DNA of 53,731 bases, from positions 1 through 53,731 of the forward strand of contig CALGPK010000032.1 in the NCBI GenBank assembly GCA_937960415.1, read 5' to 3'. Positions 17,399 through 26,778 of this stretch are shown one piece after another. Within the stretch, counting starts at the first letter, position 1. Every line of letters starts with the position of its first letter. The position numbers and the translations under genes were made by a program. The notes below the pieces were generated by a model. The model ran no database searches, had not been told where the DNA came from, and saw nothing but the letters and a program-made list of their open reading frames with translations. The DNA comes from an uncultured Bacteroidales bacterium (GTDB taxonomy: Bacteria > Bacteroidota > Bacteroidia > Bacteroidales > GWA2-32-17).

Positions 17399-19278
17399 TA
17401 TTGGTCTAACTTTTCAAAAATAGAGTTCTTGCTTTTAAATTCGGGTACTATTTCTTTCATTATTCCTACAATCAAATAATTATCAAAAGTATCCAATGCC
17501 TGCAACAGACGGTTTATTTGTTCGGATATAACCTCGAATCTTACCTCAGCCACTTTTGCAATCATAATTAGTGGATGGTATGTAGGCAAGGTATTTTCTT
17601 TGTTATTCAAAAGTTCTTCGTATATTTTTTCACCGGGTCGTAAACCAGTAATTTTTATTTCGATATCTTTTCCTTCTTTAAGTCCGGCTAGACGAATCAT
17701 TTTTTTGGCTAAATCGAGTATCCTGACAGGCTTGCCCATATCGAAAATAAAAACTTCGTTGTTGTTGCCCATAGCTCCTGCTTCGAGTACAAGCTGGCAA
17801 GCCTCGGGAATAGTCATAAAATAGCGAGTAATATCGGGATGAGTAACGGTGACAGGTCCTCCCTGTTCTATTTGCTGTTTGAAGCGAGGGATTACCGAAC
17901 CTACAGAACCTAACACATTACCAAAACGAGTAGTTATAAATTTAGTAGTCGAAATAGTGCCCAAAGCCTGGCAATACATTTCGGCAATTCGTTTAGATGC
18001 ACCCATCACGTTTGTTGGATTGACTGCTTTATCGGTTGAAATCATCACAAAGCGTTGTACCTGATATTTGTGGGCAAGGTCGGCAAGAATTTTTGTACCC
18101 TTAATATTGGTAAGCACTGCCTCGGCAGGGTTGTTTTCCATAACGGGCACATGCTTGTAGGCTGCAGCATGATATATGACTTGTGGTTTGTACCGCTGTA
18201 TCATGTATTCGATACGTTTCTCGTTGGTAATATCGCCCAAAATATATTTGTACCGGCTAAAACAATATTTTTCTTCTAATTCCAGAACAAGGTCGTACAT
18301 GGCACTCTCTGCCTGGTCGTATAACACAATGGTGTGTGGTTCGAAATGAGTTAGCTGCCCAACAATTTCGCGTCCTATAGAACCAGCCGCACCGGTTACC
18401 AATACTACCTTGTTTTTTATTTGATCTGAAATTTTTTGTGTATCTAACTGAATTACTTCGCGTTCAAGCAAATCTTCAATTTTAATTTGCTTAAGTTGAT
18501 TTATATTTAATTCGCCACTAATCCACAATTTTAGCGATGGTACTTCGTAAACCTTCAAATTCCAATAAAGGGCATGCTCACTTATCTCTTTTTTCTGGGT
18601 TTTAGAAAGTTTCTCATCGGCTATCATCACAACCTGCACGTTCATTTTTTTTATCACCCATTCAAAGTCGCTATATGGGAAAATTTGCACACCTTCGAGA
18701 CGCAGTCCCTTTGTTTGTGAGTGAAAGTCAAAAAAAGCCACTACCCGGTAATTTACGGTAATATCGTTATCGAGGCTACGCTTAAGCGAAATAGCAAGGT
18801 TTTCTTTCCCTACAATAACAACATTGGTTCTGATAGAAGCTGCATGAATAGATTCAAAGTAATACATTTTAATAAATAGCCTGAAAAAAACAAGCATAAA
18901 AGTAGTAAGCAAAAACTCAATAATGACAATTGAAAAAGGCACTATAAAAATCCCTTTCCACTGAAAAGTTAATAAATTGATAAACACAAACGATAACGAA
19001 CCAATAAGCACTATGCGCAGCAATCGTAGTGAATCTTCGATACCGGTATAACGCACCATACCTGCATACGAACGAAATATCAGAAAAGTAGTAGCACGTA
19101 TTACAATAACAATAGGTAAAACATAATATATGTAAAGAATCCATTCATGATGCGGAATAGAAAAATTGAAGCGTACCAAATATGCTACATGCAACGAAAC
19201 CAAACACACCAGCACATCGAGCAAAAAGATTATCCATCGTGGCGTAGTTTTTCGAAGCAATAACAGTTTGCTTTTCAT
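17398..19278 (-). CDS. Membrane-anchored nucleotide-sugar 4,6-dehydratase (FlaA1/CapD/WbpM type)
   Basis: A 626-residue protein. The first 130 or so residues hold four hydrophobic segments (for example IIFLLDVLVCLVSLHVAYLV). A CoA-binding-like Rossmann domain follows at about 140-260 and a short-chain-dehydrogenase domain at about 285-560, with the NAD loop VTGAAGSIGREI. The catalytic MGASKR replaces the usual YxxxK Tyr, as in UDP-GlcNAc 4,6-dehydratases of this class. It probably makes a deoxy-keto-sugar for surface polysaccharide or glycoprotein glycans. It lies 12 bases after mqnD. No glycosyltransferases adjoin, so the polymer is unknown. Confidence 0.88.
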   Translation of the reverse strand: MKSKLLLLRKTTPRWIIFLLDVLVCLVSLHVAYLVRFNFSIPHHEWILYIYYVLPIVIVIRATTFLIFRSYAGMVRYTGIEDSLRLLRIVLIGSLSFVFINLLTFQWKGIFIVPFSIVIIEFLLTTFMLVFFRLFIKMYYFESIHAASIRTNVVIVGKENLAISLKRSLDNDITVNYRVVAFFDFHSQTKGLRLEGVQIFPYSDFEWVIKKMNVQVVMIADEKLSKTQKKEISEHALYWNLKVYEVPSLKLWISGELNINQLKQIKIEDLLEREVIQLDTQKISDQIKNKVVLVTGAAGSIGREIVGQLTHFEPHTIVLYDQAESAMYDLVLELEEKYCFSRYKYILGDITNEKRIEYMIQRYKPQVIYHAAAYKHVPVMENNPAEAVLTNIKGTKILADLAHKYQVQRFVMISTDKAVNPTNVMGASKRIAEMYCQALGTISTTKFITTRFGNVLGSVGSVIPRFKQQIEQGGPVTVTHPDITRYFMTIPEACQLVLEAGAMGNNNEVFIFDMGKPVRILDLAKKMIRLAGLKEGKDIEIKITGLRPGEKIYEELLNNKENTLPTYHPLIMIAKVAEVRFEVISEQINRLLQALDTFDNYLIVGIMKEIVPEFKSKNSIFEKLDQ

Positions 19279-19290
19279 ATCGGTTGCAAA

Positions 19291-20130
19291 TTAAACGAAA
19301 ACAGGGTATTGTATATTTTCTTTTTTTATTAAAGATGCCCGTATCATTTGTTGAAAAAAAACTTGAATGGAACGCTTCCCTTTTTTGCCCAGTTCCACCG
19401 ACATTTCGTTCACGTATAGCCGAATATGCTGCCCAATAACATCATCATCTTTAATTTGTGCATGCGTTGATACAAAGTTACTTATAGAAGCTTGCTCATT
19501 AAAAGCATACAAAATGCTTTTTCGCAACAAATCATTCATACTTTTCTTAACATCATCAGGCAACGAGCGTTTAACAGCAATAACGCCCAATGGCAAGGGC
19601 AAACGATAGGTTTTTTCCCACATTTCGCCAAGGTCGGCTATTTTAAACAAACCTTTTTTTTCGAATGTAAAACGAGTTTCGTGAATTATTAGTCCGGCAT
19701 CTACCTCATGGTTTAAAATAGCATCTTCTATTTCGTTGAAAAAGTATTCTTTACATAATCTCACCTGTGGGAAAAAAAACTTCAGTAAAGCATAGGCAGT
19801 AGTATTAAAACCTGGTACAGCCAATCTTACATTCGAGATATTATTAACGGTTAAAGGCTTTTTCGAAATAATCAATGGACCGTTCTTATAGCCTATTGCT
19901 GCACCAGAAGTTAAAATCTGATAGTTTGATAGTACCTGTGATGCTGCAAAAACACTGAGTTTTGTAATATCGGGAATATGTTTTATAGCCAGTTCGTTTA
20001 GAGTTTTTATATCGTAGAAATACGTTTGTAAATTCCATCCAAAACCATCGTTCAACCGATGATTGATCCATGCATCAAACATAAAAGTATCGTTCGGACA
20101 GGGCGAGATATGAAGCAAAAGGTTATACAT
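19291..20130 (-). CDS. mqnD: 1,4-dihydroxy-6-naphthoate synthase, futalosine menaquinone pathway
   Basis: A 279-residue periplasmic-binding-protein-like enzyme. It starts with the family signature HISPCPNDTFMFDAW and carries the ITKLSVFAAS and DAGLIIHE segments that form the active cleft. MqnD converts cyclic de-hypoxanthine futalosine to 1,4-dihydroxy-6-naphthoate. It overlaps mqnB by eight bases, so two enzymes of one pathway are coupled. mqnA, mqnC and mqnE are not in the window. Confidence 0.93.
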   Translation of the reverse strand: MYNLLLHISPCPNDTFMFDAWINHRLNDGFGWNLQTYFYDIKTLNELAIKHIPDITKLSVFAASQVLSNYQILTSGAAIGYKNGPLIISKKPLTVNNISNVRLAVPGFNTTAYALLKFFFPQVRLCKEYFFNEIEDAILNHEVDAGLIIHETRFTFEKKGLFKIADLGEMWEKTYRLPLPLGVIAVKRSLPDDVKKSMNDLLRKSILYAFNEQASISNFVSTHAQIKDDDVIGQHIRLYVNEMSVELGKKGKRSIQVFFQQMIRASLIKKENIQYPVFV

Positions 20131-20737
20131 CGATTTCGTTTACCATTTTTTTCAAAGTTAGCCATAAATTTTCAATTGCTAAGGGAATATTCCAGCTTCC
20201 TTTATCTCTATCGCCTACGTAATTTGATACAGCTCTAAGCGTAATAACAGGCAGAAACATTTGTTGACAAACAAACAAAACTGCGGCATTTTCCATAGTT
20301 TCTACATCGGGTTTGAATAGCGAAACTAATCGATTCTTTTTTTTACAATTTGCCGTAACAGAATTAACCGTTACTCCTTTTGCTTGAGGGATATTGGTCG
20401 AAATATTTTTATAATTTTCGTAAAACAAAGGCTCGTTGAAAATTTTTGAAGCATGTACAAAAGTAGTTCCTTCGTCAACACCAAAATCGGCAAACGCATC
20501 TACGGTTATTTGAACCACCGAACCCACCGGATAATGTTGGTTAAAACTGCCACATATACCCGCATGCAACAAAAGATCTACGCTATTGCTCGATAAATAA
20601 CGTGTTAAACGGTAAGTTGTACCATGAATCCCAACACCCGTTATTAATAAGTCTATATTATGCGTTTTCTTAATTTCGTTATAGTATGCTTGATGAACTT
20701 CTATCTCGGTTGGTATGGCTAATAATAGTTTTTTCAT
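20123..20737 (-). CDS. mqnB: Futalosine hydrolase
   Basis: A 204-residue member of the nucleoside phosphorylase/nucleosidase superfamily. It removes hypoxanthine from futalosine. The GVGIHGTTYRL loop and the VETMENAAVLFVCQ segment, with the purine-ribose-binding Glu-Met-Glu-type pattern, are visible. ITLRAVSNYVGDRDKG near the C-terminus separates MqnB from MTA/SAH nucleosidase. It directly abuts rnz and overlaps mqnD, so it is expressed in the rpsA-downstream operon. Confidence 0.9.
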   Translation of the reverse strand: MKKLLLAIPTEIEVHQAYYNEIKKTHNIDLLITGVGIHGTTYRLTRYLSSNSVDLLLHAGICGSFNQHYPVGSVVQITVDAFADFGVDEGTTFVHASKIFNEPLFYENYKNISTNIPQAKGVTVNSVTANCKKKNRLVSLFKPDVETMENAAVLFVCQQMFLPVITLRAVSNYVGDRDKGSWNIPLAIENLWLTLKKMVNEIDV

Positions 20738-21646
20738 TTAGAATGTGATTTTTAATCCTTCTTCGGCTAATATTGTATTGGAGAAAATTTGGGTTGCCTC
20801 GTCAAGAAAAATACTTCGATCGTTGTATCGCGACGAAAAATGTCCGATAATGAGTTTACCTACATTTGCTTTTTGTGCGATGGTTGCTGCTTGCTGAGCG
20901 GTTGAATGTCCCGAGAGAGTTGCATGGTTGGCATGTTTGCTAGTAAACGTTGCCTCATGATACAAAACATCTACATTGTAAATATAAGGTATAATGCTTT
21001 CATCGTATATGGTGTCGGTAATATAAGCATAACTTTTAAGTTTAGCAGGCGGATAAGTAAATACATCATTGGGAATTACATTTCCGGCTGAATCTACGTA
21101 ATCATTTCCGTTTTTTAAGTCTATCATTTCTTTTATCGACAGACCAAATTCAACAATTTTTTCCTTGCGAAGCTTCAATAATTCTTCCTTTTGTTTAACT
21201 ACAAATGCCGAAACAGGTATGCGATGTTTCAATGGAAATGAAAAAATCTTCACATGTTTATCTTCATAAATTTGTTCATAAGAATCAACGTTCAATTCAA
21301 CGAAGTGCAAATTAACGTTTCCTTCGTCGTACGGAAGGACGGTATTTATAATATTTTTCAACGGTCGATGTGCATAAATATAAACATCTGTAACGATTCG
21401 ATGTAATTGAAACGAAGAAAGTAAGCCAAATAATCCAAAAAAGTGGTCGCCATGCAAATGCGAAATAAAAATGTGATGCACTTTTGATAAAGGAATTTTT
21501 TCTTGTCGTATTCGTATCTGAGTTGCTTCTCCGCAGTCGAATAAATAATAATGCTCACATACATTAAGTATATGAGCACTGGTATATCTTTTTGATGTAG
21601 GTACGGCCGAAGTCGTGCCTAAAATAGTTAAGGTAAAGGTTTTCAA
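20738..21646 (-). CDS. rnz: Ribonuclease Z
   Basis: A 302-residue metallo-beta-lactamase-fold tRNA 3' endonuclease. The zinc motif HLHGDH is preceded by LFDCGEATQIRI, and the C-terminal YHEATF, SGHST and IIGHFSSRY motifs are all present. The family-typical start MKTFTLTILGTTSAVP falls on a TTG codon at 21646. No in-frame ATG exists before the upstream stop, so a TTG start is needed. It lies 11 bases after the STAS gene and abuts mqnB. Confidence 0.95.
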   Translation of the reverse strand: MKTFTLTILGTTSAVPTSKRYTSAHILNVCEHYYLFDCGEATQIRIRQEKIPLSKVHHIFISHLHGDHFFGLFGLLSSFQLHRIVTDVYIYAHRPLKNIINTVLPYDEGNVNLHFVELNVDSYEQIYEDKHVKIFSFPLKHRIPVSAFVVKQKEELLKLRKEKIVEFGLSIKEMIDLKNGNDYVDSAGNVIPNDVFTYPPAKLKSYAYITDTIYDESIIPYIYNVDVLYHEATFTSKHANHATLSGHSTAQQAATIAQKANVGKLIIGHFSSRYNDRSIFLDEATQIFSNTILAEEGLKITF

Positions 21647-21657
21647 CGTGTGTGTGT

Positions 21658-22002
21658 TTATTCTTTATGAATAAACTCATGTGCTTTTTCAGGATTGCGA
21701 GCTATATTTAATACGGTGTCGAGTTGTGAAATAGTGATTAACCGATCAACAGCTGGTTGCAAACCTGTTAAGACAAACGTTCCGTTGGCATTTTTGCACA
21801 AACGGTTTGCAACCAAAATTGCACTAAGACCGCTTGAATCGCAATACCTACAGGAACTTAAATCGAGCACAATATTCTTTTCGCCGCTACCTGCAATAAG
21901 CACCAGCTCCGATTTTAAAGCTGGAGCAACATGCGTATCGAGCTTTTCAACCAATACCTTTACCAGGGTATAATTTTCTTTTTTATCTATACTAAATTCC
22001 AT
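21658..22002 (-). CDS. STAS-domain anti-sigma factor antagonist
   Basis: A 114-residue single-domain protein of the SpoIIAA/RsbV type. The motif LDLSSCRYCDSSGLSAIL contains the serine (in DSSG) that anti-sigma kinases phosphorylate. Such proteins sequester a partner-switching kinase when unphosphorylated. No matching serine kinase or PP2C phosphatase is nearby. It lies 37 bases downstream of rpsA and 11 bases before rnz. A role in stress or envelope signalling is an inference. Confidence 0.88.
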   Translation of the reverse strand: MEFSIDKKENYTLVKVLVEKLDTHVAPALKSELVLIAGSGEKNIVLDLSSCRYCDSSGLSAILVANRLCKNANGTFVLTGLQPAVDRLITISQLDTVLNIARNPEKAHEFIHKE

Positions 22003-22039
22003 GTTGTAAAAATACTAATTTTTTATGGAATTTTTTATT

Positions 22040-23995
22040 TTAATCCGATTTTTTTTTCGATTTTTCATTTTTTTGAAGCTGATCTTTCAAAGCTGCTAAA
22101 TCGGCAATATCGCCAAGGGTAGTTTTTTCGATCTTCGGAGTTTCTTTTTTCTCTTTTTTAGCGGTTTTTTTCTTAGACTCTTGAGCTGCCTCTTTTTTAG
22201 CATCTTCGAAAATGCGGGTATGCGATACCACTATTTTTTTGTTTTCTTTCGAAAACTCGATTACTTTGAATTCGGCTTTTTCATCTACTTTAAGGCTGCT
22301 ACCATCTTCTTTCACAAGATTTTTAAGCGTAGCGGTACCTTCTACACCATAAGGCAATGCAATGGTTGCATTTTTATCGTTAATAGAAATGACCATTCCT
22401 TCGTGTATCGAACCAACTGTAAAGATGGTTTCGAAAACATCCCATGGATTTTCTTCAACTTGCTTATGTCCCAAGCTCAAACGACGATTTTCTTTATCAA
22501 TTTCGAGAATCACTACTTCGAGTTCATCGCCCAGATTACAGAATTCGGCTGGATGTTTAATTTTTTTGGTCCAGGAGAGGTCGCTGATATGGATTAAACC
22601 ATCAATACCTTCTTCAAGTTCTACAAACACACCAAAATTGGTAAAGTTGCGGACAATACCTTTATGTTTGCTATTGATGGGGTATTTCTTTTCGATATCG
22701 ATCCATGGATCGGGTTTCAGTTGTTTAATACCGAGCGACATTTTACGTTCTTCGCGGTCGAGGGTTAAGATAACAGCTTCTACTTCGTCGCCTACTTTTA
22801 GAAAATCTTGTGCTGAGCGTAAATGTTGCGACCACGACATTTCTGAAACATGAATTAAGCCTTCCACTCCGGGTGCTATTTCGAGAAAAGCACCATAATC
22901 GGCCAACACTACTATTTTGCCTTTTACTTTGTCGCCTACTTTGAGGTTTGGATCGAGCGAATCCCATGGATGAGGTGTAAGCTGCTTAAGTCCCAGAGCA
23001 ATGCGTTTCTTATCGTCGTCAAAATCGAGAATAACTACATTGAGTTTTTGGTCTAATTGTACAATTTCTTCGGGATGGTTTATTCTGCCCCAACTCAAAT
23101 CGGTAATGTGGATTAAGCCGTCGATACCGCCCAAATCGATAAATACACCATACGATGTAATGTTTTTAACGGTTCCTTCGAGTACCTGACCTTTTTCGAG
23201 CTTAGCAATAATTTCGCGTTTTTGAGCTTCGAGTTCTTCTTCAATGAGTGCTTTATGCGATACAACAACGTTTTTGAATTCATGATTAATCTTAACAATC
23301 TTGAACTCCATTGTTTTATTGACAAAAACATCGTAATCGCGAATGGGTTTAACGTCAATTTGCGAACCGGGTAAAAAGGCTTCGATACCAAATACATCGA
23401 CAATCATACCACCTTTTGTGCGACACTTGATATAACCTTTTACAATTTCGTCGTTGTTGTATGCTTCGTTTACTCTATCCCAAGAACGCAAAGCACGAGC
23501 TTTTTTGTGTGATAAAACAAGTTGTCCGTTTTGATCTTCCTGAGTTTCGACAAGTACTTCTACTTTATCACCAACTTTCAAATCCGGATTATATCTGAAT
23601 TCGTTTAAACTAATTACACCTTCGGATTTATAGCCTATGTTTACTACCACTTCGCGTTTGTTCATGGCAACAACTGTGCCTTCGATCACTTCGTTTTCAA
23701 CAATGGTCGAAAGAGTTTTGCTATAAAGTTCTTCTAATTGTTTCTTTTCTTCTTGCTTGTAAACAGAGTCTTTTTTGCCTATTCTGTCCCAATCGAAGTT
23801 CGACAAATCTTCCTGTACTTTTTGAATAACGATAGGATCGCCTTCATTATGAAAACTTTCCAGCGTGTCGTCTTTTACTGTAGGAAGTTCTTCGGGCGAA
23901 ATTTCATCTAATAAACTTTGATTTCTTAGATTAGACAGGTTTGATAACGCTTTTTCCTGTTCTTCTACTTCTTGTAATTTTTCTTTTTTTGCCAT
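22040..23995 (-). CDS. rpsA: 30S ribosomal protein S1
   Basis: A 651-residue protein with six S1/OB-fold repeats. Repeat cores are visible as GTVVAMNKREVVVNIG, GYIKCRTKGGMIVDVFG, GTVKNITSYGVFIDLGG, GKIVVLADYGAFLEI, GIVRNFTNFGVFVELEEG and a divergent last one. A charged N-terminal region and a Lys/Glu-rich tail flank them. S1 binds mRNA at the small subunit. In Bacteroidota, which rarely use Shine-Dalgarno sequences, it is thought to matter for initiation on A/T-rich leaders. It heads the series that runs into STAS, rnz and mqnBD. Confidence 0.96.
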   Translation of the reverse strand: MAKKEKLQEVEEQEKALSNLSNLRNQSLLDEISPEELPTVKDDTLESFHNEGDPIVIQKVQEDLSNFDWDRIGKKDSVYKQEEKKQLEELYSKTLSTIVENEVIEGTVVAMNKREVVVNIGYKSEGVISLNEFRYNPDLKVGDKVEVLVETQEDQNGQLVLSHKKARALRSWDRVNEAYNNDEIVKGYIKCRTKGGMIVDVFGIEAFLPGSQIDVKPIRDYDVFVNKTMEFKIVKINHEFKNVVVSHKALIEEELEAQKREIIAKLEKGQVLEGTVKNITSYGVFIDLGGIDGLIHITDLSWGRINHPEEIVQLDQKLNVVILDFDDDKKRIALGLKQLTPHPWDSLDPNLKVGDKVKGKIVVLADYGAFLEIAPGVEGLIHVSEMSWSQHLRSAQDFLKVGDEVEAVILTLDREERKMSLGIKQLKPDPWIDIEKKYPINSKHKGIVRNFTNFGVFVELEEGIDGLIHISDLSWTKKIKHPAEFCNLGDELEVVILEIDKENRRLSLGHKQVEENPWDVFETIFTVGSIHEGMVISINDKNATIALPYGVEGTATLKNLVKEDGSSLKVDEKAEFKVIEFSKENKKIVVSHTRIFEDAKKEAAQESKKKTAKKEKKETPKIEKTTLGDIADLAALKDQLQKNEKSKKKSD

Positions 23996-24316
23996 TTAGT
24001 TAATCTTTTAATGGTTAGACATTATGTTAACAATTGCTTTGCAATTGAAGTTGCAAAAATAAACAATTTTTTTATTCGCATGATTAAAATTATCCATTTT
24101 TGTATTAGAAATTCTAAATGTAATTCGAAAAAGAAAAATCGACTTTTAAGCTTAGCAGGTTCTACACTAGAAAAATTTGAAAAATCGCTATCATTAATTT
24201 GGTTAGTGATTGTTTTCTTATTTCCTTGTTCTACACTCAAAAAGGTTTGTAAAAAATAAGTCATAAAATTTATAAAATAATGATTATACCTTTGCAAAAA
24301 ATTAACGTTCATTTTC
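23996..24316. other. Divergent intergenic region between rpsA and a TonB receptor
   Basis: It holds a -7 box for rpsA on the minus strand (TATTTTTG, 24061-24054) and a -7 box for the receptor on the plus strand (TACCTTTG, 24287-24294). Neither has a clear TTTG at the right distance. An open frame across 24022-24318 is low-complexity and judged spurious. No RNA element is recognised. Confidence 0.45.
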
Positions 24317-26680
24317 ATGAAACATTTACTATGCTTATTGCTTTTTTTTCAGTTTATTTTTTTTGTAAAAGCTCAAAACGGTAATATTTCTGGAATTGTT
24401 AAAGACAAGAAAACTCATGATCCCATTCCTGGTGTTAATATCTTTTTAGACGACAAATCGGGCACAACAACCGACCTTAATGGTTATTTCTCTTTTAAAT
24501 CGAACACTATTGGAAAGCAGACCATTACTTTTAATTACGTTGGATATAAATCTCAAAAACAGGTTATTTTTATTAAGCCAGACGAAGAAATTAAACTAAA
24601 TATTTTACTCGAAGAAGATATACAAATGATAGATGAAGTTGTTGTTTCTGCTTCAAAATACGAGCAACGCATTTCGGAAGTTACGGTATCGATGGAGGTT
24701 ATAAAGCCCAAACTGCTCGAAAACAATAATGTAGTAAGCATGGATGCGGCTATCAACCGTATTCCTGGTGTTGATATTATAGGCGATCAACCCAATATTC
24801 GTGGTGGTAGTGGATACAGTTACGGAGCAGGTAGTCGTGTACTCCTGCTTGTTGATGACATGCCGCTCATTTCGCCCGATGCTGGAGATATTAAGTGGAA
24901 CTACCTTCCCATAGAAAATGTATCTCAAATAGAGGTTATTAAAGGTGCAGCATCGGCTCTGTTTGGATCATCTGCATTGAACGGCATAATCAATGTCCGT
25001 ACGGCTTACCCCAAATCGGAACCCGAAACCAAGGTTACCATTTTCAACGGCTTATATATGAACCCCAAACGAAAAGAGCTCAAATGGTGGGGCGAAACAC
25101 AACCTTTGTTCGTTGGGTCAAACATTTTTCATATGCAACGCATCCGAAACTGGGATATTGTAGTAGGTGCTCATGGCTACAGCGACAATGGATATCGCCA
25201 GTACGAAACTGAAGAGCGTCTTAGAGGGAACTTCAATATTCGATACCGTTTTCCTAATAAACTAGGTACTGTCTTTGGTATAAACGGAAATTTCATGACC
25301 ATGGACAAAACCGAATTCTTTTTGTGGAAAAATGCCGATTCGGGAGCTTGGAAACAAGATTTAAGCAGTGCAACAAGAAATATTGGAACCCGCATCAATA
25401 TTGACCCATACTTTACATTTTATGCAAACGAAAAAAACAAACACAGCATTAAAACCCGATACTTTTATGTAAAAAACAACTTACCTTCCGACACTGCTAA
25501 AAATAGTCATTCATCACAATACTACTCCGAATATCAATTCCAACGACAGATTAAAGAAGATTTTGCCATGACTCTTGGCTTATTACATATTTATAGCGAT
25601 ATAAGTGGTAAACTATTTGACAAGCACGATGCTACCAACATTTCATTATACGGACAATTCGACAAAAAGCTTTTGAAAAAGAAACTCAATTTATCTGCTG
25701 GATTACGTTCGGAATATTTTCGAATAGACAGTAAAGAAACGAAAACTATCATTGCCGGCGATACTATTAAGGCTTTTCCGGTGCAGCCTGTTTTAAGAAT
25801 TGGTGCTAACTACCAATTATTCGAATATACATTTATTCGAACTTCCTTTGGTCAGGGGTATCGCTTCCCTACGATAGCTGAAAAATATACATATACCAAT
25901 GTAGGTGCTTTGAACATATTTCCTAATCCACATTTGCAACCCGAAACCGGGTGGAGCAGCGAAATAGGTATTAAGCAAGGTGTAAAAATCTCTAATTGGA
26001 ATGGTTACATCGACATATCGGCTTTTTGGCAAGAATATACTAAAATGATGGAATACACATTTGGTTTTTATCATCCTCAAACATTCCGTCCCTTACGACT
26101 TAACGACCCCGCCGATTTGTCTCTAATAGCTCAATACGGATTTTCTATTCTTGGCTTCCAATCGCAAAATGTGGGCAGTGCACAAATCAGAGGATACGAT
26201 ATAACTTTTACTGGTAAAGGCTCGTTTTTTGGCATACCTACCACACTTTTGGCTGGATATACTTATACCGACCCACGTGATATGAATCCCAATGATTCGT
26301 CGAAAAGTACCGCCTCAAATGTTTTAAAATATCGTTATTTTCATTCGCTTAAAGCCGACTTTCAACTCGATTTCAAAGGTGTTTCGACAGGTATTAGTGT
26401 TATTTACCTCAGCCGTATGATTAACATTGATAAGGCATTTGAAGACCTATTTGGAGACGGACCTGGTGTAGGTATAGAATTGCTGCCAGGACTTTACGAG
26501 TATCGTCAAAAACACAATAAAGGTTCGATGGTATTCGACTACAGGATATCGTGGAACATCAACGAAAGCAGCAAACTATCGCTGGTTGTTAAAAATTTAT
26601 TTAATACAGAATATATGGGACGTCCTGGCGATATACGTCCACCACGCAACATATCGCTACAATATATTTTATCTTTATAA
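24317..26680 (+). CDS. TonB-dependent outer-membrane receptor, substrate unknown
   Basis: A 787-residue protein with a signal peptide ending near VKAQ (residue 20), a carboxypeptidase-regulatory-like domain (about 22-95, GNISGIVKDKKTHDPIPGVNI), and a plug domain (about 105-225, IRGGSGYSYGAGSRVLLLVDDMP and IEVIKGAASALFGS). A beta barrel ends at ISLQYILSL. It has no SusD partner, unlike glycan-uptake SusC proteins, and lacks the linker typical of SusC. A siderophore, cobalamin or metal complex is possible, but nothing adjacent decides it. Confidence 0.88.
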   Translation: MKHLLCLLLFFQFIFFVKAQNGNISGIVKDKKTHDPIPGVNIFLDDKSGTTTDLNGYFSFKSNTIGKQTITFNYVGYKSQKQVIFIKPDEEIKLNILLEEDIQMIDEVVVSASKYEQRISEVTVSMEVIKPKLLENNNVVSMDAAINRIPGVDIIGDQPNIRGGSGYSYGAGSRVLLLVDDMPLISPDAGDIKWNYLPIENVSQIEVIKGAASALFGSSALNGIINVRTAYPKSEPETKVTIFNGLYMNPKRKELKWWGETQPLFVGSNIFHMQRIRNWDIVVGAHGYSDNGYRQYETEERLRGNFNIRYRFPNKLGTVFGINGNFMTMDKTEFFLWKNADSGAWKQDLSSATRNIGTRINIDPYFTFYANEKNKHSIKTRYFYVKNNLPSDTAKNSHSSQYYSEYQFQRQIKEDFAMTLGLLHIYSDISGKLFDKHDATNISLYGQFDKKLLKKKLNLSAGLRSEYFRIDSKETKTIIAGDTIKAFPVQPVLRIGANYQLFEYTFIRTSFGQGYRFPTIAEKYTYTNVGALNIFPNPHLQPETGWSSEIGIKQGVKISNWNGYIDISAFWQEYTKMMEYTFGFYHPQTFRPLRLNDPADLSLIAQYGFSILGFQSQNVGSAQIRGYDITFTGKGSFFGIPTTLLAGYTYTDPRDMNPNDSSKSTASNVLKYRYFHSLKADFQLDFKGVSTGISVIYLSRMINIDKAFEDLFGDGPGVGIELLPGLYEYRQKHNKGSMVFDYRISWNINESSKLSLVVKNLFNTEYMGRPGDIRPPRNISLQYILSL

Positions 26681-26761
26681 ATCTTCTGCATCATCGATAT
26701 ATTGATTTGCTCTACCCGAGAGGTCTCCATAAATAATTTAGGTTTAATAATTTTTTTCGAT

Positions 26762-26769
26762 TACTTTTG
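26762..26769 (+). promoter_or_regulatory. Candidate -7 box for surE and the genes behind it
   Basis: TACTTTTG matches TAnnTTTG and ends 9 bases before the ATG at 26779, which implies a very short leader. The -33 region is unclear. Confidence 0.35.
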
Positions 26770-26778
26770 CAAGAAAAA

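Noticed and set aside
21658-22002. A complete partner-switching anti-sigma module
   Set aside because: Only the STAS antagonist is present. No serine kinase, PP2C phosphatase or sigma factor gene adjoins it.
24022-24318. A 98-codon minus-strand frame in the rpsA-receptor gap
   Set aside because: It runs through both promoter regions, has a low-complexity composition rich in Phe, Ile and Leu, and has no recognisable feature.
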